DNA from: Halomonas stenophila
GTDB taxonomy: Bacteria; Pseudomonadota; Gammaproteobacteria; Pseudomonadales; Halomonadaceae
DNA length: 64,000 nt
NCBI RefSeq assembly: GCF_014192275.1
Contig: NZ_JACHXR010000015.1
Span: 39,449-103,448, forward strand
Direction: 5' to 3'
Shown here: positions 33,028 through 40,396 of the stretch, in pieces
Position numbering within the stretch: position 1 is the first letter of the stretch
How the letters are laid out: the number at the start of each line of letters is the position of its first letter
The notes under the pieces: generated by a model
Database searches by the model: none
Seen by the model: only the letters and a program-made list of their open reading frames with translations
What the model was told of the DNA's origin: nothing
Program-made: the position numbers and the translations under genes

Positions 33028-34103
33028 TGTAGGGTCCCGGATGATCAGATGAGCTATAGGAGTTATCCTTTGCTGGCCGCCAAGGAGCTTCTTCAGCAGT
33101 TCATCCGGGAGCAGGGATATGGACATCAAGCTACATAAACAGGCGACCACCACACCGAAGATTCGCGCCGAGATCCAGGCAGCGCCTTCCAGCATCAGCG
33201 ACAGCGAGCTGGCACGCCAGTACGGCGTCGCCGACGCGACCATTCGCCGCTGGCGGTATCGGGATGATGTGCAAGATCGCTCGCATACCCGGCACAACCT
33301 GCTGGCGACGCTGACCTCCGAGCAGGAAGCCGTATTGATCGCCGCGAGGGAGTTCCTGCGTCTGGGCTTGGATGACTTGCTGGTGGTCGCTCGTGAGTTC
33401 CTGAACCCCCGGCTGTCCCGGTCAGGTCTGCACCGCATGTTGAAGCGACGCGAAGTTCCGACCTTGGCGGAGCTGGCCCGACAGGACGCGGGTGATCGCG
33501 AGCAACCAACACATCAGCGATTCCGGGCCTATGACCCTGGCTTCGTGCATGTCGATATCAAGCACCTGCCGCAGATGCCTGACGAGCAGCAGAAACGCTA
33601 CCTCTACGTGGCCATCGACCGTGCGACCCGCTGGGTGTACCTGGAGGTGCGACACAGCCAGTCTGCCGAGGATGCGCGATCCTTCATGAAGCGCTTGGTT
33701 GAGAAAGCGCCGTTCAAGGTCGAGAAGGTCCTGACCGACAATGGGAAATCATTCACCGATCGCTTCACGCGCGCGGGAGAACGGCAACCGAGTGGTCGTC
33801 ACCCCTTTGATCGGGAATGCCAAGCACATGGCATCCAACATCGACTTATCAAGCCTGGGCGACCACAAACCAATGGGATGGTCGAGCGCTTCAACGGCCG
33901 CATCAGCGACGTGCTGGCGACCCGAAGGTATGAGTCCGGTGAAGATCTGGAACAGACGCTGAAACGCTATTGTTGGCTTTATAATCACCACATCCCGCAA
34001 AAGGCACTGGGTCATCAGCCGCCCATCTCAGCGATGAAAGACTGGCAGACGAAGCGGCCGGCGCTATTCCAGAAACGTGTTATCAAGCATGCGGGACCCG
34101 ACA
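33028..34103 (+). mobile_element. IS481-like insertion sequence within cassette 1
   Basis: 1076 bp. Ends are TGTAGGGTCCCGGATGATCA and, inverted, TGTCGGGTCCCGCATGCTTG, imperfect terminal repeats beginning TGT. It is flanked by the direct repeat AGTAGA (33022-33027 and 34104-34109). It carries one DDE transposase gene. Removing it restores the cassette gene exactly, so the insertion is recent. Confidence 0.9.
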
Positions 34104-34108
34104 AGTAG
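33119..34108 (+). CDS. IS481-family-like DDE transposase; stop codon supplied by target DNA
   Basis: 329 residues. N-terminal helix-turn-helix (SDSELARQYGVADATIRRWR) and rve/DDE core: FVHVDIKHLPQMPDEQQKRY (first D), VEKVLTDNGKSFTDRF (second D), IKPGRPQTNGMVERFNGRIS (E). All three catalytic acids are present. The frame runs out of the element: the last codon and the TAG stop (34106-34108) use the duplicated target bases AGTAG, so the C-terminus depends on the insertion site. GGAG upstream of the start. Confidence 0.92.
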   Translation: MDIKLHKQATTTPKIRAEIQAAPSSISDSELARQYGVADATIRRWRYRDDVQDRSHTRHNLLATLTSEQEAVLIAAREFLRLGLDDLLVVAREFLNPRLSRSGLHRMLKRREVPTLAELARQDAGDREQPTHQRFRAYDPGFVHVDIKHLPQMPDEQQKRYLYVAIDRATRWVYLEVRHSQSAEDARSFMKRLVEKAPFKVEKVLTDNGKSFTDRFTRAGERQPSGRHPFDRECQAHGIQHRLIKPGRPQTNGMVERFNGRISDVLATRRYESGEDLEQTLKRYCWLYNHHIPQKALGHQPPISAMKDWQTKRPALFQKRVIKHAGPDK

Positions 34109-34943
34109 AGGCAATCGCCAGCCTGAAATCTGAGCCCAATTATTTCAAAGACTATGCTTTTCCCATCGCAAGCGCTTTTTTTACGTCGATTCTTGGTGCA
34201 GCAATAGCCTATTTGACATTGAGGCACCAGGAAGGTGTTCAGATCGAAAAAGAAAAAATGGATGCGACGAACAAGTGGACATTAAATGCCGAGGAAGCGC
34301 GAAGTACTCTATTTGCAGTGAAGGGAAATTATCATGGCGAGCTTAACGAAAACCCCCTCCAGCGCATAACCTCTATTCCAAGTATTCTGTTCAAAGCCAA
34401 ACCTTTGACAGAAGATTTCCAGGGGCTTTCGTTTATTGTTCCTGTGGGGATCGATACGGAAGATGAGATCCCTAAGTGGAGCCAGATCCCCAGGATTAGG
34501 ACCATGGTTTCCAATTACAATTATCTGCTAGAGCTATGGGAGCAACGGAACACCCTCAATGAACAATTTAAATCGCGCGTCTTTGAAGTGCACGGAGATA
34601 ACGCGAGAATGATGTTGTCAAAAGACGGGATTCTTCAGGCCGTTGGCCAAGCTTTCTTGGCCACATTTACCGACTTAAATGAGCGTGTGATTCGTTTAAC
34701 CGACGACATTATTCAAGAACTCGATAATTTTTTGATGGAATTTCCTAAATATGCGAAGACTAAAATCCAAACCAAGCGTTTGAAGCGGTATGGATCGATT
34801 CTGATGCATTCCAACAACGAAAATCCGTTCATACTCGAGTTGCTTGAAAAGTCACCAGATCCGGATTTTCAGATCCTAAGCGAAATCATCGGGGAACCGG
34901 AAGAAGCTATTCGACAGCGACATGCGACCGGGTATTGAGAGAA

Positions 34944-34966
34944 TTTTTAACAACGGCGTTAAAACA
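34944..34966 (+). other. attC: Vestigial attC of cassette 1
   Basis: TTTTAAC-AACGGC-GTTAAAA: an R'' box and an R' box form a 7-bp stem with only six bases between. Normal attC sites are about 55-140 bases and have L'' and L' boxes, which are absent. R'' is complementary to the first bases of cassette 1 at 32979, which proves ownership. Confidence 0.7.
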
Positions 34967-34971
34967 CAAGG

Positions 34972-35271
34972 ATGCGTATGGCGATCAACTACATAATCTA
35001 TGCTCTCGGCATGAAGGGCCAAGTGATTGATAAAGTCTTTGTTCCTTACCGGGAGCGAGACGGTAGCTTCCCCATTTTTTCTGAAGAACTGTATCGGAAA
35101 AACGGAAGCGATAAGATTCAGAAAGCAGAGAACAAAGTTCCCGGAATCACCGAAGTTGCCGAGGCAATTGACTACATGCGGAAGGGTGGTTATCGCTGGA
35201 GACTTAAAGAGTATGAGACCGGGCAATCCAACATCTTCAAACCCGAGCATCTTATGGTCCACGAGCTATGA
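34972..35271 (+). CDS. Cassette 2 gene: 99-residue hypothetical protein
   Basis: 99 residues from ATG 34972, or 97 from ATG 34978, both within a few bases of AAGG at 34968; the start is at the extreme front of the cassette, as usual. Sequence features: MAINYIIYALGMKGQVIDKV, FVPYRERDGSFPIFSEELYR, AIDYMRKGGYRWRLKEYETG. It is basic-acidic mixed, with no membrane span and no recognised domain. Cassette borders are 34959-35338. It is intact and in the correct orientation for expression from attI, but cassette 1 and its IS lie between. Confidence 0.75.
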   Translation: MRMAINYIIYALGMKGQVIDKVFVPYRERDGSFPIFSEELYRKNGSDKIQKAENKVPGITEVAEAIDYMRKGGYRWRLKEYETGQSNIFKPEHLMVHEL

Positions 35272-35272
35272 G

Positions 35273-35344
35273 TTTTAACAAGGTGGTCAACGCGACGCCA
35301 ACTACGCTGCGCTCCGTTGGCGCGCATTACCACTGGCGTTAGGA
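35273..35344 (+). other. attC: attC of cassette 2
   Basis: R'' TTTTAAC (35273-35279) is complementary to GTTAAAA at the front of cassette 2 (34958). The arms TGGTCAACGCGACGCCAAC and GTTGGCGCGCATTACCA pair with a few unpaired bases around the tip TACGCTGCGCTCC; R' is GTTAGGA at 35338. Length about 72 bases; all four boxes are present. Confidence 0.88.
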
Positions 35345-35380
35345 ATCAAAACGAAGCTGCGAAATAGCATAGGAGGTAGT

Positions 35381-35914
35381 TTGGCAAAGGGAAGAAGTCA
35401 GTTTGTGGGCGCAACTGGCCAGTACTACGTGTCCTACGCGCTTGCACGTCGAAATATTCATGCGAGTCCCACTTTGGGCAACGCACCGGTAGTTGATGTT
35501 GTTGCGGCTAAGGCCGATGGGCCACGAAGTATCTCCATACAGGTAAAGACTTCGCGGAATGCTTATCGCCGCAAGCGGTACGGCAGGGAAGGGTGCGAGT
35601 GGGATGTTGGAGCCGGAGTAATTGGTAAGCACAACCCAGACTTTTGGTACGCATTGGTTGACCTACGGGACGAAACAGAACGACAGCCGCGAGTATTTAT
35701 CGTGCCTTCCTACTGGGTGTCAGAATTTGTATTGCCGTCGTTTGGTCGAAAGGTTTTCTTTTTGCCCTCTACTGCCTGGGACTTAACGAAAGAGCGCTGG
35801 GACATGCTTGTGGCGTCTCTCGATGATGTGCCTAAGGTCAAAGAATTCGCGACGAGCTGGCCAGAGGATAAGCTCGTCCGGTGGGACAGGAAAACGACGG
35901 AAGGAGCCCTCTGA
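35381..35914 (+). CDS. Cassette 3 gene: possible PD-(D/E)XK nuclease-fold protein
   Basis: 177 residues from a TTG start, chosen because AGGAGG lies 5 bases upstream. The first third suggests a restriction-endonuclease-like core: FVGATGQYYVSYALARRNIH (helix), APVVDVVAAKADGPRSISIQ then VKTSRN, i.e. D...(I)QVK spacing as in PD-(D/E)XK folds (glutamine in place of E). The remainder (NPDFWYALVDLRDETERQPR, VFIVPSYWVSEFVL) looks like the trailing strands seen in DUF4365-type proteins. Such proteins are often defence or mobile-element nucleases. Function is inferred from pattern only. Confidence 0.55.
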   Translation: MAKGRSQFVGATGQYYVSYALARRNIHASPTLGNAPVVDVVAAKADGPRSISIQVKTSRNAYRRKRYGREGCEWDVGAGVIGKHNPDFWYALVDLRDETERQPRVFIVPSYWVSEFVLPSFGRKVFFLPSTAWDLTKERWDMLVASLDDVPKVKEFATSWPEDKLVRWDRKTTEGAL

Positions 35915-35944
35915 TCTCAGGCAAGTTATGTAGCATTAGGGGAA

Positions 35945-35999
35945 TCCTAACCAAGAGCTTCACCGACGGTTTTGCTTCGGCTGAGCTTCAGCGTTAGCC
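35945..35999 (+). other. attC: attC of cassette 3
   Basis: R'' TCCTAAC (35945-35951) is complementary to GTTAGGA at the front of cassette 3 (35338). Arms AGCTTCACCGA and TCGGCTGAGCT pair around the GGTTTTGC-rich tip; R' is GTTAGCC at 35993. About 55 bases. This is the last recognisable cassette border. Confidence 0.85.
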
Positions 36000-36066
36000 G
36001 CGTGGGGTGTGCAGAAACCAGGGGGCATTAATGGGCGAGGCATCGGCTTTTGAAAGCAAATAAAAA

Positions 36067-36098
36067 AACAAGCAGCCCCGACGACGGGGCTGCTTGTT
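36067..36098 (-). terminator. Rho-independent terminator of the outer-membrane protein gene
   Basis: ACAAGCAGCCCCG and CGGGGCTGCTTGT form a 13-bp stem with a four-base loop; on the minus strand a run of seven T follows. It is 24 bases after the stop codon at 36122. Confidence 0.92.
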
Positions 36099-36121
36099 CT
36101 TCACGGAGTCAGCCTGGCCTC

Positions 36122-36688
36122 TCAGAAGTTAACGCCCATGCCGAAGGTATAGGCCCAGACACCATCATCGAAGTTATCTTCAGCACTGTCACTGTCCTCG
36201 AACAGAAACTGGTACTCGGCCCTTGCCTGAATGAAGGTAGTGGGCAACAGATAGTACTTGAGGCCGGTTTCCAGGCCGGCGATGCCGGTGTCCTTGACGC
36301 CGTCACCATAGATCGCGCCGAGCGAAGCGCCTACGAAGGGCCGAGCCGCACGCTGGCCGAAGTGGTAATCGGCAAAACCACGCGTGCTGCCGTTCCAAAA
36401 GTCGTCAGATATTCCCTCACCCTCCACGTCAGCGAAGTTGACGCTCTGACGAACACCTGCCAATGTGCGACCGGACAGGTACCAGCCGTAGTCGACGGAA
36501 GCACCAAAGCTGCTGTTATCGAAGTCCTTGTCGCTGCTGCCAGTACCGGAGAGAGTAAACTCCTGGTCGCCTGCTTGTGGGCCTATCGTGCCGTGTCCTC
36601 CCATGGAAGATTGGGCCATGGCATAGGAGGCGGGCAGAAGCGAAACGCTTATCAGCGCGACCAGCGAAGCCTTTCTTAACCTTTTCAT
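36122..36688 (-). CDS. Outer-membrane beta-barrel protein
   Basis: 188 residues from the ATG at 36688 with GAGGTG upstream; it opens a signal peptide (MKRLRKASLVALISVSLLPA, cleavage after AMA). The mature part alternates polar and aromatic residues and ends ...YTFGMGVNF, with the C-terminal phenylalanine required by the BAM machinery. ARPFVGASLGAIYGDGVKDT and TTFIQARAEYQFLFEDSDSA are typical OmpA/OprG-like barrel strands. Eight strands would fit the size. No specific function can be given. It borders the end of the integron. Confidence 0.8.
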   Translation of the reverse strand: MKRLRKASLVALISVSLLPASYAMAQSSMGGHGTIGPQAGDQEFTLSGTGSSDKDFDNSSFGASVDYGWYLSGRTLAGVRQSVNFADVEGEGISDDFWNGSTRGFADYHFGQRAARPFVGASLGAIYGDGVKDTGIAGLETGLKYYLLPTTFIQARAEYQFLFEDSDSAEDNFDDGVWAYTFGMGVNF

Positions 36689-36943
36689 GACAACACCTCG
36701 AATCAACGTCACCGTTCAATCACGCAATCGCGTGTTATGGCAGACCCAGGCACTTCACGCCCTGGTCTTTCGTACCATTCTTCCGAAAACGGTCACTGGT
36801 GGGTTTGCTGTCAATCCTTGCCTGATAGCCGGCCGCAATCAGCGAGGCTGCCGGCCAGTCCCCAGTATAGTCAGGTGGTGTCGGTTTTGTCTGAGAACTC
36901 GAAATCGTCATTCTCACCAGTAAGTTATCCGCATAGGTGGCCT

Positions 36944-37043
36944 ATGGCAGGACGTTACGAGATCTCCGACAACGGCTGGCCCCTTGTCGATGTTATCGTG
37001 TCGTCGCCACAGACCACGGGGCGGCCTCGCCGCGACGATCCCG
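36944..37043 (+). mobile_element. IS5-family transposase N-terminal remnant
   Basis: MAGRYEISDNGWPLVDVIVS, then GRPRRDDP: the usual first 35 residues of IS5-type transposases. The frame then meets the 3' end of the ABC operon at 37054, so only this fragment is left. A second such remnant lies at 61275-61395. Confidence 0.7.
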
Positions 37044-37053
37044 GTTCCAACGC

Positions 37054-38061
37054 TCAGCGATGCAGCCAGCAGGCCGAGCGGTGGTCGCGGCGCGGCTCGA
37101 AGTCGGGGGGATCCTCGACGTCGCACAGCCCGGCCATGAAGTGCGGGCAGCGCGGGTGAAAGCGGCAGGCCGCCGGCGGATGCAGCAGGCTCGGGGGCTC
37201 GCCGGCGGGCACCTCGCGCTGCCGGGTGGCGTTGGTGGCGTCGGGGTCGGCGATGGCGGCGAGCAGCGCCTGGGTGTAGGGATGCTGGGGGTGATCGAGC
37301 AGGTCGTTCACCGGCGCGCACTCCACCACGCGCCCGGCGTACATCACGAAGATCCGCTCGGCGTAGTGGCGCACCGTGGAGAGGTCGTGGGTGATGAAGG
37401 CCAGGGTCAGCCCGCGCTCGCGCTGGATGTGCCGCAACAGCTCGAGGATCTCCACCCGCACCGAGGCGTCGAGCATCGAGACCGGCTCGTCGGCGATCAG
37501 CAGCCGCGGGGCGAGGATCAGCGCCCGGGCGATCACCACCCGCTGCTGCTGGCCGCCGCTAAGCATGTGCGGGAACTGGCCGAGGAAGGCCACGGCCGGC
37601 GACAGGCGCACCTCCTCCAGGGCCGCGCGGATGCGCCGCTCACGCTCGGCCCGGTCGCGCACGCCGTGCACGATCAGCGGCTCGGCGAGGATGCGCCGCA
37701 CGTCCAGGAAGGGCGGCAGGGCCCCGTAGGGATCCTGCTGCACGTAGCCCACCTCGGCCCGGTAGGCCTTGAGCGCGCGCCCCTGGAGGTCGCCGAGCGA
37801 GCGGCCGGCGAAGCGCACCTCGCCGCGGGTGGGGCGGTGCAGCCCGAGCAGGGTGCGCGCCAGCGAGCTCTTGCCGCAGCCGCTCTCGCCGACGAAGGCC
37901 ACCGCCTCGCCAGCCGCCAGGGCAAACTCGACGCCGTCCACTACCCGCACCGCGCCCACCCGCAGGAAACCCCACTGGCGCAGCTCGAACCAGGTGTGCA
38001 GGTCGCGGGCGGCGATCAGCGGCGCCTTGTCATCGGCGCCATGGGCGGGGGACGAGCTCAT
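37054..38061 (-). CDS. Peptide-type ABC transporter ATPase (OppF-like)
   Basis: 335 residues from the ATG at 38061, whose ATGA overlaps the preceding ATPase stop. Walker A GESGCGKSSLARTLLG, signature LSGGQQQRVVIARAL, Walker B LLIADEPVSMLDAS, H-loop FITHDL. The C-terminal Cys-containing oligopeptide extension (CRFHPRCPHFMAGLC) marks the OppD/OppF subfamily. Last gene of the five-gene operon. It should power the two permeases encoded upstream. Confidence 0.92.
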   Translation of the reverse strand: MSSSPAHGADDKAPLIAARDLHTWFELRQWGFLRVGAVRVVDGVEFALAAGEAVAFVGESGCGKSSLARTLLGLHRPTRGEVRFAGRSLGDLQGRALKAYRAEVGYVQQDPYGALPPFLDVRRILAEPLIVHGVRDRAERERRIRAALEEVRLSPAVAFLGQFPHMLSGGQQQRVVIARALILAPRLLIADEPVSMLDASVRVEILELLRHIQRERGLTLAFITHDLSTVRHYAERIFVMYAGRVVECAPVNDLLDHPQHPYTQALLAAIADPDATNATRQREVPAGEPPSLLHPPAACRFHPRCPHFMAGLCDVEDPPDFEPRRDHRSACWLHR

Positions 38062-39044
38062 GCGCCACCTCCGGCCGGGGCGTCGTCGGCGTGCAGCCAG
38101 CAGCGCGCCCGGTGGCGTTCGCCGAGCCGGAAGGCGGGCGGGTCCTGGGCACAGCGCGCGAAGCGATACGGGCAGCGTTCGGCGTAGCGACAGCCGCCGG
38201 GCGGGGCGACCAGGCTCGGCGGCTCGCCGGGGATCGCCTCCGGGCGGGCCCGCTGGCGCAGGCGCGGCACGCTGGCCATCAGCATCTGCGAATAGGGGTG
38301 CGCCGGTGCGGTGAAGAAGCGCGCGGCATCGGCCACCTCGACGAACTGGCCGGCATACATCAGCGCCACGCGGTCCCCCAGCTCGCTGGAGGTGGCCACG
38401 TCGTGGGTGATCAGGATGAAGCTGGTGCCCAGCTCGCGCTTGACCCGCTTCAGGGCGTTCATGATGCTCGCCTGGGTGAGCACGTCGAGCGCCGAGGTGG
38501 GCTCGTCGAGGATCACCAGCGCCGGCTCGGCGACCAGCGCCATGGCCAGCACGGCGCGCTGGCGCATGCCGCCGGAGAGCTCGAAGGGATAGCGGGCCAG
38601 GAAGTCCGTGGGCACCCCCACCAGTTCGAACACCTCCGCGGCCCTGGCCAGGGCCTTCCCCCGCGGCCAGCCGCGCAGCACCCGCAACGGCTCGGCGACC
38701 TGCTCGCCGACCCGCACCACGGGATTGAGGGCGTTCATCGAGGCCTGCATGACCAGCGCCATGCGCGACCACTGCACCTCGCGGCGGAAGCGCTCGTCGG
38801 GCAGCGTCGTGATGTCGACGCCGTCCAGGGTGACCCGCCCCGCCGTGTGGTGGACGTTGCGCGGCAGCAGGCGCATCAGCGCCTTGGCCAGCGAGCTCTT
38901 GCCGCAGCCGGATTCGCCGAGCACCACCAGCGCCTCGCCCTGGCACAGGTCGAAGCTCACGCCGTCGACGGCATGCACCGCGCCCCGCCGCGTCTGGTAG
39001 TGTAGCTCCAGCGCCTCCACGCGCAGCAGCGTCCGGTCGCGCAT
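38058..39044 (-). CDS. Peptide-type ABC transporter ATPase (OppD-like)
   Basis: 328 residues from the ATG at 39044; its start and the preceding permease stop overlap (TGATG). Walker A LGESGCGKSSLAKALM, signature LSGGMRQRAVLAMAL, Walker B LVILDEPTSALD, H-loop LITHDVATSSELGD, and the C-terminal CRYAERCPYRFARC extension. Inner-membrane peripheral subunit of the transporter. Confidence 0.92.
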   Translation of the reverse strand: MRDRTLLRVEALELHYQTRRGAVHAVDGVSFDLCQGEALVVLGESGCGKSSLAKALMRLLPRNVHHTAGRVTLDGVDITTLPDERFRREVQWSRMALVMQASMNALNPVVRVGEQVAEPLRVLRGWPRGKALARAAEVFELVGVPTDFLARYPFELSGGMRQRAVLAMALVAEPALVILDEPTSALDVLTQASIMNALKRVKRELGTSFILITHDVATSSELGDRVALMYAGQFVEVADAARFFTAPAHPYSQMLMASVPRLRQRARPEAIPGEPPSLVAPPGGCRYAERCPYRFARCAQDPPAFRLGERHRARCWLHADDAPAGGGA

Positions 39045-40396
39045 CACAGGCTCCTCAGCCGCGGGTTGAAGACACGGTCCAGCGCGAAGCCGAGCATGGC
39101 GAAGCCCAGCCCGGTCAGCATCAGCAGCACCGCCGGCGACACCACCCAGTAGTAGTAGCCGTTGTAGAGCGCGCTCTGCGACTGGGCATCGTTGAGCACC
39201 TTGCCCCAGGTGGGCAGCAGCGGGTCGCCCAGGCCCAGCACCGCCAGCGAGGCCTCCAGGAACACGAAGGTGGGGATCAGGGTGACGAAGGTGGGGATCA
39301 ACACCGGCAGGATGCGCGGGATCAGGTAGCGCAGCACGATGCGCGCATTGCTCGCCCCGTAGGCCTGGGCCGCCTCGATGTAGGGCGCCTCGCGGATCGG
39401 CAGTAGCATCGCCCGGTACATCTTGATGCCGGCGCTGAAGATGCCCAGCACCACCACCACGCCGAGCATCAGCCAGATGCTGGTCGAGTAGAGGGTGCCG
39501 ACCATCACCAGGATGGGCAGGATCGGCAGGATCATGTTGACCTCGGTGAGCCGCTGGATGGTGGCGTCGACCCAGCCGCGGTACCACACCCCCACGGCGG
39601 CGATCACCAGGGTGGTGACGGTGGTGCCCACGGCCGCCAGCAGGCCGAAGGCGAGCGCCACCGGGATGCCCCACATCAGCGCCAGGCTGAGGTCGCGGCG
39701 CTGGTGGTCGGTGCCGGCGATGCCGTGCACCCGGCCGTAGAGCACCAGCTCGGCGTCGAAGGCCGCTTCCTCGTCGAAGACCAGCACGTCCAACAGCAGC
39801 GTATAACGCCCGGGCAGCACCCGCGGCTCGGCGTCGGGCGCATTTGCCGTGCCCGGCTCGGCCAGCAGCCCGATGTGCGGTACCAGCCCGCCCAGCCGAC
39901 GCTCCAGCGCCCGGTCCTGGGACAGCGAGATGCGCTCCCGCGCGCCGATGCGATACCCGCCCAACGCCAGCTCGCGCCCGTCGGGCGTCTGCCACCTCAG
40001 CCGCGCGAAGGGCGGCTGCGCATGGCCCGGGGCACGCAGGAAGAGGTTCAGTTCGCTGGGAAAGCCGCCGGCATCGAAGTCGAAGGCGAGCGGGATCCGC
40101 AGGCGGCGCCCGCCCTCGAAGGCGTGCTCCTCGACCGGCGCCGATTCGCTTTCGACGACCAGGGTGCGCGGCGCCTCGCCGCCGGTGAGGCGGTCGAGCC
40201 ACACGGGGGCCGCATTGACGGGATTGCCCTGCCACGCCTCGCTGCCGCGCCACTTGGCCAGCGCCTCGCCGTAGGGGATGGCGATCGGCGTGTAGAGCGC
40301 CAGCGCTACCAGCGCGGCGATGATCGTCAGTCCCAGCAGCGCGGAGGGGTAGCGGCGCAGTTCCCGCCACCCCTCCCGCCAGCGTGCGCCGCTCAT
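39044..40396 (-). CDS. ABC transporter permease (DppC-like) with large periplasmic insert
   Basis: 450 residues from the ATG at 40396 (ATGA overlap with the upstream permease). TM1 is YPSALLGLTIIAALVALALY. Between TM1 and TM2 is an unusual soluble insert of about 200 residues (for example APRTLVVESESAPVEEHAFE and LPGRYTLLLDVLVFDEEAAF), then the normal BPD_transp_1 core with EAPYIEAAQAYGASNARIVL as the coupling (EAA) loop. Standard DppC proteins are about 300 residues, so the insert accounts for the excess and probably docks the oversized binding protein. Confidence 0.88.
   Translation of the reverse strand: MSGARWREGWRELRRYPSALLGLTIIAALVALALYTPIAIPYGEALAKWRGSEAWQGNPVNAAPVWLDRLTGGEAPRTLVVESESAPVEEHAFEGGRRLRIPLAFDFDAGGFPSELNLFLRAPGHAQPPFARLRWQTPDGRELALGGYRIGARERISLSQDRALERRLGGLVPHIGLLAEPGTANAPDAEPRVLPGRYTLLLDVLVFDEEAAFDAELVLYGRVHGIAGTDHQRRDLSLALMWGIPVALAFGLLAAVGTTVTTLVIAAVGVWYRGWVDATIQRLTEVNMILPILPILVMVGTLYSTSIWLMLGVVVVLGIFSAGIKMYRAMLLPIREAPYIEAAQAYGASNARIVLRYLIPRILPVLIPTFVTLIPTFVFLEASLAVLGLGDPLLPTWGKVLNDAQSQSALYNGYYYWVVSPAVLLMLTGLGFAMLGFALDRVFNPRLRSL

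Larger units (their letters stand above)
32999..34938 (+). pseudogene. Cassette 1 gene: membrane-anchored hypothetical, split by an IS element
   Basis: Removing the IS (33028-34103) and one copy of its 6-bp target repeat restores a single 285-codon frame: MDQETELLVEAIASLKSEP, then NYFKDYAFPIASAFFTSILG, a membrane span at about 25-46 (AFFTSILGAAIAYLTL), a charged helix QEGVQIEKEKMDATNKW and a soluble C-terminal domain ending HATGY. No family was recognised. As it stands, only a fragment from the TTG at 34213 or a later start could be made, lacking the membrane anchor. GC content is much lower than the surrounding chromosome, as usual for cassettes. Confidence 0.85.

Noticed and set aside
34876..35262. 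128-codon minus-strand ORF across cassette 2
   Set aside because: It crosses a cassette border and overlaps the plus-strand cassette gene; no domain seen.
36713..36943. Short ORFs in the spacer beside the outer-membrane protein gene
   Set aside because: No consistent codon pattern or start signal; more likely promoter DNA and IS5 debris.
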